A stretch of 64,000 nucleotides of DNA. It comes from Hippopus hippopus (taxonomy: Eukaryota; Mollusca; Bivalvia; Cardiida; Cardiidae). The stretch is from assembly GCA_946811185.2 (NCBI GenBank), contig OX328103.1, positions 26,890,172-26,954,171 on the forward strand. The letters run 5' to 3'. Under the pieces are notes generated by a model that ran no database searches, had not been told where the DNA came from, and saw only the letters and a list, made by a program, of their open reading frames with translations. The translations under genes were made by a program, and so were the position numbers. Shown in pieces: positions 37,461 through 49,700 of this stretch. The first letter of the stretch is position 1; each line of letters opens with the position of its first letter.

Positions 37461-38009
37461 AAAGCTACATCTTTTTTGCCTAAACGAGGTAAGAACATAT
37501 TTAAGATCCGTTTATTTCAAGATTGACAACCCGTCCACACACGATCTATATTACAAACAGTTTAGATCCCTCTACCGTAGTCTAATTTATAGACCCCGAT
37601 GCATGTTTTTCATTTTGACTTTCATGTATGTCGGATCTTGTCTCATTTGATTATTAAAAAAGATTTCGTTAGTCATAGTCGATTAGGGTTTGTTATGCAA
37701 TCATCAGCATGATTGAAAAACATGGCGGCAGCAACGTCTGCAATCCAACATGGTAGCGTTTTATTTGATTTCTGAATGAACTAGGCTGTAATTCAGCTAA
37801 ACAGCGGCTGAATAATTCCTATACTGACGTCCATAAGAAACGCCTCGTCTCCCTCTGTCGCGTTATGTTTCATGAATTAAATATCAAATGCATGATTTTG
37901 TAATTTAAAAATGGACTTTGTCAATATTTCTACACACATCATATGACACAAGCGTTTAGCTAAATATTACAGAAATTTAACAGCTATTTCAACAAACTCA
38001 CCCCCTTAA
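37461..38009. other. Duplicated core, no feature recognised
   Basis: AT-rich; nothing beyond the duplication itself. Confidence 0.5.
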
Positions 38010-38014
38010 ATTCA

Positions 38015-39009
38015 TCAATACCGTGTATGGCCTCCTTGACTTGCTATAAGTGCCTGCAGTCGCCGTCCCATGGACCCACATAGATTACGCAGGAGGTAGT
38101 GTGGAATGCGAATCCACTCTTCACGAAGAGGATTTGTCAATTCTTGGACGTTTTGCGGCTGTGGGTTATGTCGACGTAAACGACATCCAAGGATGTCCCA
38201 CATGTGTTCAATTGGGTTACAATTAGGAGAGTTAGCAGGCCATGGCAGCACGGCAATATTACTGGCCATGAGAAAGTTTCTGGTAAATCTTGCCTTGTGG
38301 AGGCGCGCATTGTCATGTTGAAATGTAAGGCTACGGCGTTGCTGAAACATAGGAATGACTACAGGAAGAAGAACTTGATTTACATACCGTCTGGCATTTA
38401 ATTACCATTAATAACCACTAGGTCAGTTCTAAATGTGTGGTTTATTGCTGCCCAAACCATTATACCACCACCACCAAAACAGTTGTGCTCCAGAACACAA
38501 CTTTGGGTCTACCGTTCATTACGTCGATGGTAAATACGGACTCGTCCGTCGGCACAGGAGAGGTTAAAACGGGATTCATCACTGAAGACCACATAACGCC
38601 AATGTCTTCCAATGTTGTTTTGAGCCCACTGCCGACGTTCCCGACGGTGGCGGTCAGTTAGCACAACACCACGGTATGGCCTCCTGCACAATATTCCATA
38701 AGCTCCCAAAGACGTCACCTTACTGTATTCCGACTTACATGTTTTCCACGATTCCCTATAACCATTGATGTTGTGGATTGCGCTGTGACAAAACGGTTTC
38801 GCAAGTGACATTGATGGATGAAATTGTCTCATCATACAGACGTCACACGTGGAGCACCAGGTCGGGGTCTATTAGACAAGCTCCCTGTTTCGTTTACCCG
38901 TCGAACAAGACACACTATTGTTAAAGCGTCTTGCAACGTGACTTTGAGAAAGACCGCTTTTAAGCATGCCCAAAATGCGTCCTCTTTCTTCATTATTTTG
39001 TCTTGGCAT
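38015..39009 (-). pseudogene. Tc1/mariner-type transposase relic (copy 1)
   Basis: Minus-strand pieces in the right order for a Tc1-like DDE transposase, which cuts and pastes the element at TA sites. The N-terminal helix-turn-helix segment starts MPRQNNEERGRILGML (39009 downward). The first catalytic aspartate lies in VVFSDESRF (~38590). The second aspartate is in FQHDNARLHKAR and the final acidic residue in NPIEHMWD (~38170-38320). The C-terminus ends GGHTRY at 38015. At least three frame changes separate the pieces, one of them near 38400. Total size is about the family's usual ~330 residues. The frame break near 38400 is shared with copy 2, so the gene was dead before the duplication. Copy 1 alone has N for D in the SPDCNP context. 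Terminal inverted repeats were not found. Confidence 0.9.
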
Positions 39010-39129
39010 TTTCGAAATTGATGTTTTCAAAATATTGGTTGCAGTACTTAATTGTAAATCAAATACTGTATACACAGGCGTAATTTTGACCGACATAACC
39101 ACGTAGGAAAATGCATGGGGCACCTGGGA

Positions 39130-40348
39130 AAAATGGTGCTATGAGCCATGGTTGAAGAAAACATAATAGACTCCGGGCACGAAATTTCATGCTTCAGTAG
39201 ATTAGAGAAGTGAAAATTCTGTGGTAGGCAAACGTGACATATTCTAGGTATGTACAAAGCTATCGCACTTTTTATGGACATCAGTATAATAAACATGATC
39301 CTAAATGAAGTTCTTTTACGTACCTGCACCGGTGTTTGAATGACCACTTTGGTAATTGAACTAACTGGGAATCTTTTAAAAAAAAAATTGTAAAATGCCC
39401 GATAAATAAATGTTTCAACGTAAATTTGCATGTCTATGTCTAAGTATTTGAACCACATCTAGCTCCACCACTGCTTTGTATAAATTTGCAAGACTTTGCC
39501 CTTATCATTTTAGACACACTCCCCAAATTAAAACTTATTATTTTGGCTAACCTGAATTGTTTAGAATGTTGATTTCCATAATAACCAGAAAATTACTATT
39601 TTATTTTAGTCCGAATATATTTGCGAATAACAGCAATTAATTGATTCCATAGTTCTTGCAATGGTCGGCGGATGGGTCACGGGTAGTGTGTGTGTGTGGG
39701 GGGGGTTTACAGGGTTATATACTTCACCCTGGATATAATGCTATTGTATGTCGTGGCTCCTGACGACAGCGTTATAGCGGGGTTCAACTCTATATAGAAT
39801 ACATAATTATATACGTGTAAAGAGTATTCAACTGCTAATTGCTTTAGAATGTTTAAGGGAAATGGCTGCAAGATTTTTGTTTGACAGCGATTGTTTTGTG
39901 AATTAGTGAAAATGGACATTTGCAATCATGGTAAACAGCCAAAAAAGTTGCTACTTCAAAGTTGTTTGGCTAGAACATGTAACAAAGCCTTATCAAACAA
40001 GTCTGTTTTACCAATATTGAAAAGACAACTTAATTTGTCAATCAAAATTAAATCAGGCCAGCCCAAATTGATTTGGACTTTGATCTTTAACATGGACTGC
40101 AAACAAAATGTCTACTGCCTGCTTAACTTGCTTTCTGGCAGTTCCTTGCCAGTTACTGATAGGAATACAGTTGCAGTTGGCTTGGTCAAGCAGAATCCGG
40201 GTCAAGCACTGTAATTAATCCCTTCTGTTTGTTTTTCAAATGCAGGGGGAATGCCTCTCTCCTTATAGTTTCTAGAATAAACACTGTTGATACCAATTAC
40301 ATGTATAGTCCATTTGTCAATCTGGATACCAACACCTTGGTCAGGATC
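39130..40348. other. Duplicated core, no gene recognised
   Basis: Contains a GT/G run at about 39687-39706 and a frame (39891-40214) that is largely preserved in copy 2 but differs by a 1-bp indel near its start. No domain recognised. Confidence 0.45.
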
Positions 40349-43300
40349 GTATAATATGGATCAAACTTGACAGCGATTTTTTTCATTTTGATCTTGATAT
40401 TTACATTGCTGGTTTATATGTTTGGCCAGAAAACTCTCCTATGTACAATTATTTCGATACTGATTTCTTTTACCTTTTACAATCCGATATTTATGAATAT
40501 GAAACACAGGGTAAAGTGTTACTATGTGGTGACTGGAACGCGCGTACTGGAGCACGTGCGGACTACATTTCATTTGACCGAAATACAAATTTCATTGATG
40601 ATGATTGTTATTTACCGGACTTACCTTTGTCACGTGATTCCGTGGACAGCGTGTGTAATTCCCACGGATTAAAATTGCTTACTTTGTGTAAAAGTACTTC
40701 TATGCGTATTGCTAATGGCAGGCTATTTGACAGTAATGATTATACATTCACGTGCCATAATGGTTCCAGCATTATTGATTATTTGATTGTTAATTTCAAT
40801 GATTTGTATATTTTAAGTGCTTTTAATGTACACCCCTTTAATGAGTGGTCTGATCACGCCATGCTATCGTTTAGTATACCATGCAAAGTCAATGCTAGTG
40901 ATGCAAATGATTTGTCTTTTGAGAAGACGAATATAAAATGGAACCCTGCGAATCTCGAGGCGTTTCGCAGCGGTTTAATTACTAAATTGACAGATTTTAA
41001 TCATATAGTCGATGAACTTAACGTGGTCCGTCCTGACTCTATTGATATATGTATTAACAATTTCACTGCAGCAATTCGCGATGTAGCGGACCCGATGTTT
41101 GCGAAAAAGTCTAGTCATGGCACTCAGTCGCACTGTTCAATGTCTCGAAATAAGTTATGTAAATCAGCTGAATGGTTCGACAGTGATTGTTACAATGCTA
41201 GACAACCATACTTAAGCGCCCTAAACAAATTTAACTGTAGAAAAACTGTAGAAAATAGGCTAGACTTGTGTTGTAAAAGGGCAGCATATAAGAGAGTTGT
41301 CCGAAATAAGAAGCGATCTTTTGAATTTAAAAAATGTCGCGAAATAGTTAACCTTAGACATTCCAAGCCTACAGATTTTTGGCGACTCTTCAGTAAAAAT
41401 AAACAAAATATATCAAGTAATATTAGCCTAGAAACATTTTTTAACTATTTCTCGTCCCAACAAAACGATTTATTGTCTGTAAATGACACCGAAGCATTCG
41501 ATTTTAGTGAAAACTTTAATTTTGATAACACTCGAAGTACGTTCGAGGAACTCGATAAACCTATAACTGTAGCCGAAATAAGCGCGGTCATTCGTAATCT
41601 GAAGAGAAATAAATCTGTCGCAGGAGATAACCTTTTGAATGAATATTTTATCGAATCCTTTGATATCTTAGGCTCACATTTAGTTGATATATTTAATGCT
41701 ATTTTAGATAGTGGCCATTTTCCGGAGCTTTGGACCAAAGGTGTTTTGGTTCCCATCTTTAAAAAGAACGATCCAAATGACGTCAAAAACTATAGAGGAA
41801 TTACACTTGTTAGCTGCTTTTCTAAATTATTTACTGGAGTCATCAACAAAAGGTTAGATGAATGGATTAAAAATAATAATGTACTAAGTGATGCACAATT
41901 TGGATTTAGGGCTGGCAGATCAACAATAGATGCAATTTTCATTTTAAATGCAGTAGTTAATAAAGTTCTGAACGATAAAGGACGGCTATACTGTGCCTTT
42001 ATCGATTTGAAAAAGGCGTTTGATAGCATTAATCATTGTAATCTTTGGTACAAACTGTTTAGATTAGGTATAGATGGAAAAATGTTACGCATCATAAAAA
42101 ATATGTACAGCATAGTAAAAACTTGTATAAAGGGGAATAACTCCTACTCAGATTTCTTTGACTGCATCGTTGGATTGAAACAAGGAGAGGTTATCTCCCC
42201 TGTTTTATTTTCTTTATTTCTTGATGATATAGAAACCTTTTTGAGAGATGATACTGAATGTGGCTTCAGTTTAGATGATATTTTGTTAGTAATACTTCTT
42301 TTTGCGGACGACATGGTTATTTTTGGCAATTCTCCAAATGATCTTCAATGCAGGCTGGATCTACTGAATGTTTATTGCGATCGATGGGGGCTTTCTGTAA
42401 ATACTGAAAAGACAAAAGTTATGGTTTTTCGCAAAAGGGGGGGTTTACGCGCTGATGAACAATGGCATTTTGGCCAAGATATTCTTGCTGTCGTTGACAA
42501 GTTTAATTATCTTGGAACAGTTTTTAATTACACTGGTTCTTTTAGGGAAAATCAGGAGACTATAGTTGGAAAGTCATATAAAGCATTGAATACCCTTTTA
42601 AGTAACATTAATAAATACGATATACAAGTTTCAGTTCAACTTCAATTATTCGATGCTTTTGTTGGTTCGATTCTACATTATTCGAGCGAGGTTTGGGGCT
42701 ATGGTACGTTCAACGACATCGAAAAAGTACATTTAAATTTTTGCAAGCGCATTCTAAATGTTAAGGGATCAACCAGTACTCTCGGCGTATATGGGGAGTT
42801 GGGACGCTATCCTTTAAGTATAAATAGATACGGAAGAATCATAAAGTATTGGTGCAAATTATTACTAAGTAATAATTCAATTATTAAGGCTGTCTATAAC
42901 CTTATGTTTAATGAATGTACTTCAACCAATAAAAGGAATTGGTTGTCAAATGTAAAGACATTACTTGACAATTACGGTTTTTCTCACGTTTTTTATGATC
43001 CGTATACTGTCAATTTGAAAACCTTTCATGTTTTATTTAAAAGTCGAGCTATTGATGTTTTCAAACAGACATGGTGTAACGAAATAGTATTGCAAAGCTC
43101 GATGTGCTCTTATAAGTTTTTTAAATCTACGGTCAGTTTTGAATCATATTTAGATCTCCTTCCAAAAAAATATAGAATTGTTTTATCTAAGCTACGTCTT
43201 TCATCCCATCGTCTAAGCATCGAAACTGGTCGCCATGGTAGCAACAGACTTGATAGACATGAACGAGTTTGTAATTTATGCACTAGGGCGGACATAGAGG

Positions 43301-43755
43301 ACGAATTTCATTTCGTTTTGATATGTCCGATCTACCTGCATCTAAGAAAGAAATACATTAAAAAATATTACCATGTTAGACCCAGCATGTACAAATTTGT
43401 CGAGTTGTTAAATTCCAAAAACCCAGTTATAATAAAGAAGCTAGGTCATTATATATATGAGGCTTTTTCATTACGTAATGAACTAACTGGTACCTAATTT
43501 GTTTTCATCTCAAATTCTGTATTAGATGGTACCAGTTTTACTAGTAGTGCAATTTACACCTTTATAACTAATTTCTATTCAGTTTCCATACTTTTTTTTT
43601 TCTCTTCTATATGATAGTATGCTTATCATATTAGATTTTTTTTTTTGTCTAGGGCATGATTCACGTAATGTAGTTTGATGATTATAAATGTAATATGTGA
43701 TGATAACCTGTACAGGTTAAGTCAATAAAATGTTCTGTTCTGTTCTGTTCTGTTC
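40349..43755 (+). mobile_element. LINE insertion 3, 5'-truncated but mostly intact, copy 1 only
   Basis: 3,407 bp absent from copy 2, where CAGGATC is followed directly by TGTCAACTAA (~57541). Consists of ORF2 cut within the endonuclease, a ~255-bp 3' UTR, AATAAA at 43724 and a tail of about five TTCTG units. No target-site duplication is visible, and the tail ends in text (CTGT) shared with the target. The open reading frame is uninterrupted, which argues for a recent insertion. Confidence 0.95.
40351..43497 (+). CDS. Non-LTR retrotransposon ORF2: endonuclease (partial), reverse transcriptase, C-C-H-C end
   Basis: ORF2-type protein that nicks target DNA and reverse-transcribes the element RNA from the nick. 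The frame is open from the truncation point to TAA at 43495-43497, about 1,048 residues. I start at the boundary because DIYIAGLYVWPENSP, upstream of the first ATG (40441), is recognisable APE endonuclease sequence. Numbering from that ATG: endonuclease GDWNAR at 30-35 and SDH at 137-139; RT motifs DLKKAFDSI at 522-530, QGEVISPVLFS at 581-591 and catalytic FADD at 621-624; YGELGRYPL in the connecting region; C-terminal C944-x2-C947-x9-H957-x4-C962, a likely nucleic-acid-binding motif. The N-terminal half of the endonuclease and any ORF1 are missing, so the copy is not autonomous, though the RT looks complete. Related to the fragment at 32007-33107. Clade likely CR1/Jockey/I-like; not resolved here. 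Confidence 0.93.
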   Translation: MIWIKLDSDFFHFDLDIYIAGLYVWPENSPMYNYFDTDFFYLLQSDIYEYETQGKVLLCGDWNARTGARADYISFDRNTNFIDDDCYLPDLPLSRDSVDSVCNSHGLKLLTLCKSTSMRIANGRLFDSNDYTFTCHNGSSIIDYLIVNFNDLYILSAFNVHPFNEWSDHAMLSFSIPCKVNASDANDLSFEKTNIKWNPANLEAFRSGLITKLTDFNHIVDELNVVRPDSIDICINNFTAAIRDVADPMFAKKSSHGTQSHCSMSRNKLCKSAEWFDSDCYNARQPYLSALNKFNCRKTVENRLDLCCKRAAYKRVVRNKKRSFEFKKCREIVNLRHSKPTDFWRLFSKNKQNISSNISLETFFNYFSSQQNDLLSVNDTEAFDFSENFNFDNTRSTFEELDKPITVAEISAVIRNLKRNKSVAGDNLLNEYFIESFDILGSHLVDIFNAILDSGHFPELWTKGVLVPIFKKNDPNDVKNYRGITLVSCFSKLFTGVINKRLDEWIKNNNVLSDAQFGFRAGRSTIDAIFILNAVVNKVLNDKGRLYCAFIDLKKAFDSINHCNLWYKLFRLGIDGKMLRIIKNMYSIVKTCIKGNNSYSDFFDCIVGLKQGEVISPVLFSLFLDDIETFLRDDTECGFSLDDILLVILLFADDMVIFGNSPNDLQCRLDLLNVYCDRWGLSVNTEKTKVMVFRKRGGLRADEQWHFGQDILAVVDKFNYLGTVFNYTGSFRENQETIVGKSYKALNTLLSNINKYDIQVSVQLQLFDAFVGSILHYSSEVWGYGTFNDIEKVHLNFCKRILNVKGSTSTLGVYGELGRYPLSINRYGRIIKYWCKLLLSNNSIIKAVYNLMFNECTSTNKRNWLSNVKTLLDNYGFSHVFYDPYTVNLKTFHVLFKSRAIDVFKQTWCNEIVLQSSMCSYKFFKSTVSFESYLDLLPKKYRIVLSKLRLSSHRLSIETGRHGSNRLDRHERVCNLCTRADIEDEFHFVLICPIYLHLRKKYIKKYYHVRPSMYKFVELLNSKNPVIIKKLGHYIYEAFSLRNELTGT

Positions 43756-43994
43756 TGTCAACTAAATATTAACAAGAATTATGTTTACCCTATTTAATTG
43801 CAAAAAGCACCATGGAAAAATAGTTTTTCATCTCATTTAATTACAGTTTCATGATGTAGTCCATTTAACTTGATGGTATTTGTTTGACAGTTTCAGCCTT
43901 AAACACAGAGGAGTACCCAATGTTTATGTAACAACAGTTAACAAAAACAGTAAAGTAAAAATCACATGGCTTTTTAGTAAAATAAACTATTTTT

Positions 43995-44183
43995 AGCTCA
44001 CCTGAGCACGAAGTGCTCAAGGTGAGCTATTGTGATCGGTCAATGTCCGTCGTCCGTCTGTCCGTCCGTCCGTCCGTCCGTTCACAATTACAAAAAAATC
44101 TTCTCCTCCTAAACCGCTAATCAGATTTCAATGAAACTTCACAGAAATGATCCTTAGACAGGGTTTTCCCTTAGCAACAAAAA
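43995..44183 (+). mobile_element. Hairpin-led (Helentron-like) element, 5' part (copy 1)
   Basis: T-run, then hairpin 43995-44028 (AGCTCACCTGAGCAC, AAG, TGCTCAAGGTGAGCT-type arms), TATTGTGATCGGTCAATGTC, (GTCC)n and CAATGAAACTTCACAGAAATGA. It is cut short at CAGGGTTTTCCC, where the CAGGG-ended element starts; after about 16 bases of that element the similarity to copy 2 stops. Confidence 0.75.
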
Positions 44184-46795
44184 AGCACTGAACTAAACAT
44201 GAAAGATAACTTAACTGGATACAAATTTACTTTTTTCTCTCTCAAAAAGGGCCACATTTATGATATATTCATCTAGAATTCAATCGTGTAACTTTTTCAA
44301 CACAAATGCCGCCATATTTACAAGCATATTTCGGGTTAAATAAAGAACCGACATTCCGAACGATTTTTGAACGAAATTAGGTTTGGCCCCCCTCCCCCCC
44401 TCCACGGACCGGATTGTAACGTTGGTTTTGGCAACCAATTTTTTTAACCTTTTTAGATATTTTGAACTGCATTCAGTAACGATTATGAATTCACTGGCTC
44501 TGTCAATTGCATAAAGATCGGTGTTTTTGCACAATTTCCTGTGGCCAACAAGCATTTTGACACAGAATAAGTGACAGGGTGGACCAACGATTCGAAGGGC
44601 TTAATTGACGGTTTTATTTCACGAATATTTAAATGAAGTTCTGTTTACCAAAATTATTTTTATAACCCCCACATATATTAATGTGAAATGCCTGTATAAC
44701 CATAGTCCCTACTTGAATCATGTATATTCAACGATAACAACATATTCAGCACTTCGGTCTTGTGCCAGAAGCTGAATTTAGACATGGGAAACCCCGACCT
44801 CATTGCGTGGCTTTAAATATCCATTGAACAGTTCATGAAAAAAGATAATGTATACCAAAACTCAACTAAAATGCTTCCTATCACTAGAACTAACTTTTTG
44901 GTTAATATAAATGAACAGTTCTAAGTCAATTAGCTTCGATTTTTGAAGCGCGATGAACGGGACGGACGAGTGTAAAATTTAGCGTCCATTGGCCTTCTCT
45001 TGACAGCAGCACTAGAATACCAGAAAATAAAAAATAATGCTTTTTGCAGTATTTCTGCTCAAGCAAATTGATACGAAAATCAAGTTGTGGAATTGAAATT
45101 CACGTAATAAATTTTGGCTACACGCGAAACCTCACGCAAGAAAAAAAAAAAAAAAATAAAAAAGAGCCATTTTTCCGTTATCTTGTGTAAAATGACAGTT
45201 TTGTAGTAAATTGACACCCTTATTTGACATTTTCTTTGTCAAATCATGCGGAAATACCTATCCATAAATTAATAGACATGAAAAATTGATCGGTGCAAAA
45301 AACGCAGAAACCCATGACACAAGAGAATGTTCCGTTAGACTTAGCCCGATCAGAGACTTCAGACCGTCTTTTCAGCTTTTTAATTACTTTAAACAGAAAA
45401 TTTTCACAATTATCTTGATCTAACAGACTTTTTTTGCTGCAAATAATAAATATGGGTTGCTTAAGCTATAGTTGAGAACCATTATTGTCCAACCCTCTAA
45501 TATGAAATCTTAACCACAGATTTACAGCTCAGGGGTTAAGTGTACCTTAAGCGGAAATACCGGTTTTGGTTCCTTCTATGAATTTATTAGCAGCTGTGAA
45601 GAAGGACTTGGAATTTTCTTCAAAACTACTTTATCATAAATCACCTGAAAATATTCAGTGTCTTAATAAAGGGGCTGGAAATATTCTCTCTCAGTAATAA
45701 TAGCGAGTGGTCTGGAATTTTTTTTCCGTCGTAAGAGACAAAAAAAAAAACAAACTCCGATCCAAAAAAGGTCATAAAAATGCCGCTAAAACCGATCTTT
45801 CCTTTAGAAACATGCATACGGTCTTGTTTTGGTTGCAGTTCCTAAATTAACAGCAGTGAAACTATTGTTTGCATTCAAATAAGGGGTTCATAAAAAAAAG
45901 GTGACGTCTTTCACTTCATAGTACGCAAGAAAACTGGGATGCATTTCGGGTTGGAAAACATGCACCCCTCGAAAACACGTCGATCGACGATAGATCTAAT
46001 TCCTCTTTCATGAAATTAAGCTTTTCAGTATTTACCAAAGTTATAGTTTACATAAATACTTGGAGCCTCACTGCCGTACGTTCATTTATGTCCATGTCTT
46101 TATCTACGTAAAATAAAGCCATGCACATAAAACATCTTAAAATCTGATATGTAACACTTAACCAATCATTCAAGAAAGTTGTCACTCTATTTAACACACC
46201 AACTCCATAAAGTATCAGAAACTCATGTTGGACGAGGAATCCGCGGAAATCGATTCAGAATACGTGGGAACGAACTAGATTTGGGACGAATTACTAGGAC
46301 ATTCTCTCGGCGTTTCTTTTATTTATAAACAGTCTTAAAACTCGATAACTGTCTGTTATGGACCATTAGACGATTCAGTACTTCTTTATAGGCAAAGTTA
46401 TGTTTATGAATGAGGGTTGCCCCTTTCTGTAACACTTTAATGAAGGTAAAGGAATTTCGTTTTAAAAAATTCTTTTAGTTGCGTTAACTACACACTTACA
46501 CACCGGTTTCACTTCAAAAATAGTGTAGTGTGAAATAGAAGCGGATTTAACACATAAAACGTAAGTCTTTTACAATCAAATCTTTAAAATCGGTTCAATA
46601 TTGATTTATCTTGTTACCGATATAAGTTTTATTGGGCACTTTGTATTTTAAGTGTCCGAATTTGTTGCTCAAACGGCGACAAAATTCGATGTCGGAGTTT
46701 GCTAAAGAAACCTAAGAAGGAACCGATAAGACTCTACGTACACGATGAATGTCAAAATGTGAAATAACGTACGTAGGGTCTTATAAATAGGACTA
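44184..46795 (-). repeat. Spacer between the duplicates, mostly a dispersed repeat in inverted orientation
   Basis: From about 44750 to 45900 the reverse complement follows 61900-63600 block by block. Examples are ATGTTTCTAAAGGAAAGAT (~62959 and, inverted, ~45800), GACTTAGAACTG (~63458 and ~44920) and TGTGTCAT(T)GGGTTTC (~62044 and ~45310). Part also matches 18340-18900. No coding frame of note. The first 500 bp and the last ~800 bp are unassigned. Confidence 0.7.
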
Positions 46796-49700
46796 GGCTC
46801 AAATGGAATCGACATTAACCGTAGAAAAGAGTTACAAAAATAAAATGTAGAATCAGGCTGATCGGGTAACTCTGACACTAGTATGCGGACAGTAAATATT
46901 AAAGATCAGACATTGCCTGATGCGTAGTCTGATCTCAATCCACGATGTCTGTAAAAATCCTAACAGGCACTCTAAATTTAGTACCACTTGCGTTTGACTG
47001 CATTCGAGTGTCGTAAGTAATAATGGTTGCCGAAGTAAACAAAGCGGGTGTTAAAATGCATTCAAAAGAGTGGAAATTGTTGTGAAGATGACAATCTGTT
47101 ATCGCATGGTTGGGCCAACTGTTTGTCGCTGGCAGAGAAATTAATACAAAAATTAAGTTAAAAGTTGGCAAGTCACTGTATCTTAAGTTTACTTTTTGCC
47201 TGATTTTGACATGATTTTTTCTGCCTGCAACTTACATTTGGACAGAATACACAGATTGTCATCCTCGGAATATTTTCCACACTTTTAAGTGGAATGATTT
47301 AAATTTAAATAAATGTTAACACCTGCAGTGCTTTTTTTTTTTGCTGTTGTGCTTTTAATACTGACTTTGTAAAAGACAGCATAAGGTCATGCAACAGCCG
47401 TCTGATGACATTTATTTCTTCATATAAAAAATAGCATTGGAAAATCTCATTATCCCCAATCCCCCACTGCCTCTCGGCATTGGTACTATCTATGCCACAA
47501 GTAACTTGGAAAAATACTGTGTGGAGTAACGTTATTGTTAAAAGAAATTCCTGGAAAACTTGAATAGGTTCACTGGCCGCTGCCATGTAACTGAAATATG
47601 TTGAAACGGCATTATACATCCTACAAACAAATCTTACCGCGGACCGTATGCTATCCGCATCCTACAACTGAATAAGGCGACAAATTTCTAGACTTGTTCA
47701 ATTTGCATTTGCAGACGACAAATTTAGTGTGTCTCAAATGATCGGGTTTCTCTTTGAAAAGTAGACAATATCGTGGAACTAGGATGGTATATTGCTTAAT
47801 AGCATTTTCTCCTTTCCCAACGGTGTTTTCAAAACCTTTTTACTCGGGCTCTTTTTAACGCTCTTTTCAATCCTAGATCGCTGGTACAGGCTTTATCCTA
47901 GTTTATCCTATAAACACTACAAAAATAACTCCTCCATACAAAGAACCAAGAATTTAAAGATCCTAATTTTTTCTTGGCTAGAATATCTCACAGTACATAC
48001 GGTTGTAAGAGATTGCGTTTAACATACAGCATGATCTTGATCTACAGCGTCTGTAAACGAGACTGAAAAGAATTTAAGCTGCACTCGGTGTGTTAAGCGT
48101 TTACCAAATAATACTATTCGGCTTTTGAAAACATTGAGGAAAAAGGACAATGCAGGTAACAAGCAATTTATATTTTTACTGTGATATTCTAAGACATGTT
48201 CTAACTCAAAACAATTGTGAAAAGTTCATAATCTTCGTCTTCTTCACAGACGTTTCAGCTCTATTTATTTAATGCTGTACGGATTAAGGGTTAAAGCTTA
48301 TCTACACCCCGACAACCAAATTTGGCAATAAAAACAGGCGGGGTTTGTCCGTATATTGTTAACCCTTTACCAAATAATCCCAAGTTTTAAGAGCCTCGAG
48401 AAACCAGCGTAGGAGAAGAAAATGTGCCGATTATGAGCAGCTTCTTGTCTTCCGACAACGTTTTCAACCACTGGAAAGACAAATTTCGTTGTTTGAATTA
48501 CATTTAGTCATCTGTAAATGTTATAAAAATTGGATATAGCTAAGATTTGGAGGTCTGGTAAAGAGTTAACACGTGTCATTTGCGTATGAAACCCTAACCC
48601 TTTTTCTTTTAGAAAATGACGGAATGTTGTCTCGTAGACAAAAAAAAAAAAAGATAATAGGTCGTAATCCTAAATATACCAGTCTTTAGGAACGAAAACA
48701 ATCATCACATGCTCTTCTTCATTTTATCACATGTACATAGAGACAAACACAACCAGTTACATTGCACAAACAGGTATAATTTTTCCCAACCGGTTAACCC
48801 ATTACAACACAAGCACGAGTCTTAACGATCGCAAGACAGAAAGCTGTGGAAAACATTGTGGGTTAGGGGAAAAATTTGGCTAACATTTTCACACCACGTA
48901 TCCCAACCTTTTTAAGACGACTTTTCTCATTTGAGCCAATATGCTTTCAATATGGGTGAGTTTAAAATTTTGTCGTCTGTTGAACGGTTAAAGGTCAAGT
49001 TTACCTATCTTCCAACTTTAGAACAAGATCAGCTAAATCTGGAGGTTTATAATCTTTATTTTGCAAATTGCACGCGTCTTTTGTTAATCAAACCCTTATA
49101 TCCCTTAACACTTTGGAAAGTTTAACACGCTAAGATTTAGTTTACAAACAGAACCCTTTCTCCACTGATCTTCAAATCCTCCCATGATATTTCAGAACGT
49201 GATATCCGATCTTGAATCTGCCGAGCACGTTAGCTGGCTAGTAATGCAGGCTTGTGACGCGGAATCCCAACTCAGAAAAACTCGTTTCGAGGATTGATAT
49301 TGGTCATTACGACAAGATTCATTCTTCTCTGACAACTGAGCATTGTTTCTACGATTTTTGTATAGGACTGCAATCAGTGTCTTCATTGTCTTGAAAAATA
49401 ATTTTACAAAGTACTGGAAAAGAGATGCAGATGCACTAGCTGGCAGCCTTGAGATGACTGGAATCACGTTGAGAATAGTGCTCAACACTATACATGTAAT
49501 GATATTGGATATAGGAACACGCTGACAGTGTGTGAAATGTTCTGACCCATATCAGGCATTACTTTGCAATATTTTGTCGTTTTTGTATTGCCTGCAAAAA
49601 ACTTTTTATTAATGTAAAGCGTCCGCAAGAGTTACAGTCGACTTACAGAGATTTGCCTACACTTATGTACAGCTGAGTTATTACGATCCTAAAAATGATA

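Larger units (their letters stand above)
25087..44183 (+). repeat. Segmental duplication, copy 1
   Basis: A 19.1-kb direct copy of 46796-58900. The offset is about +21,709 on the left and drops in steps to +20,550, about +18,670, about +17,170 and then about +13,780, as four copy-1-specific insertions are crossed. After removal of those insertions about 11.16 kb remains, against about 11.18 kb in copy 2. Base differences look like roughly 1-2% by eye. The left boundary falls inside the 7.2-kb TIR element; the right boundary falls a few bases inside the CAGGG-ended element that is complete only in copy 2. Confidence 0.95.
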
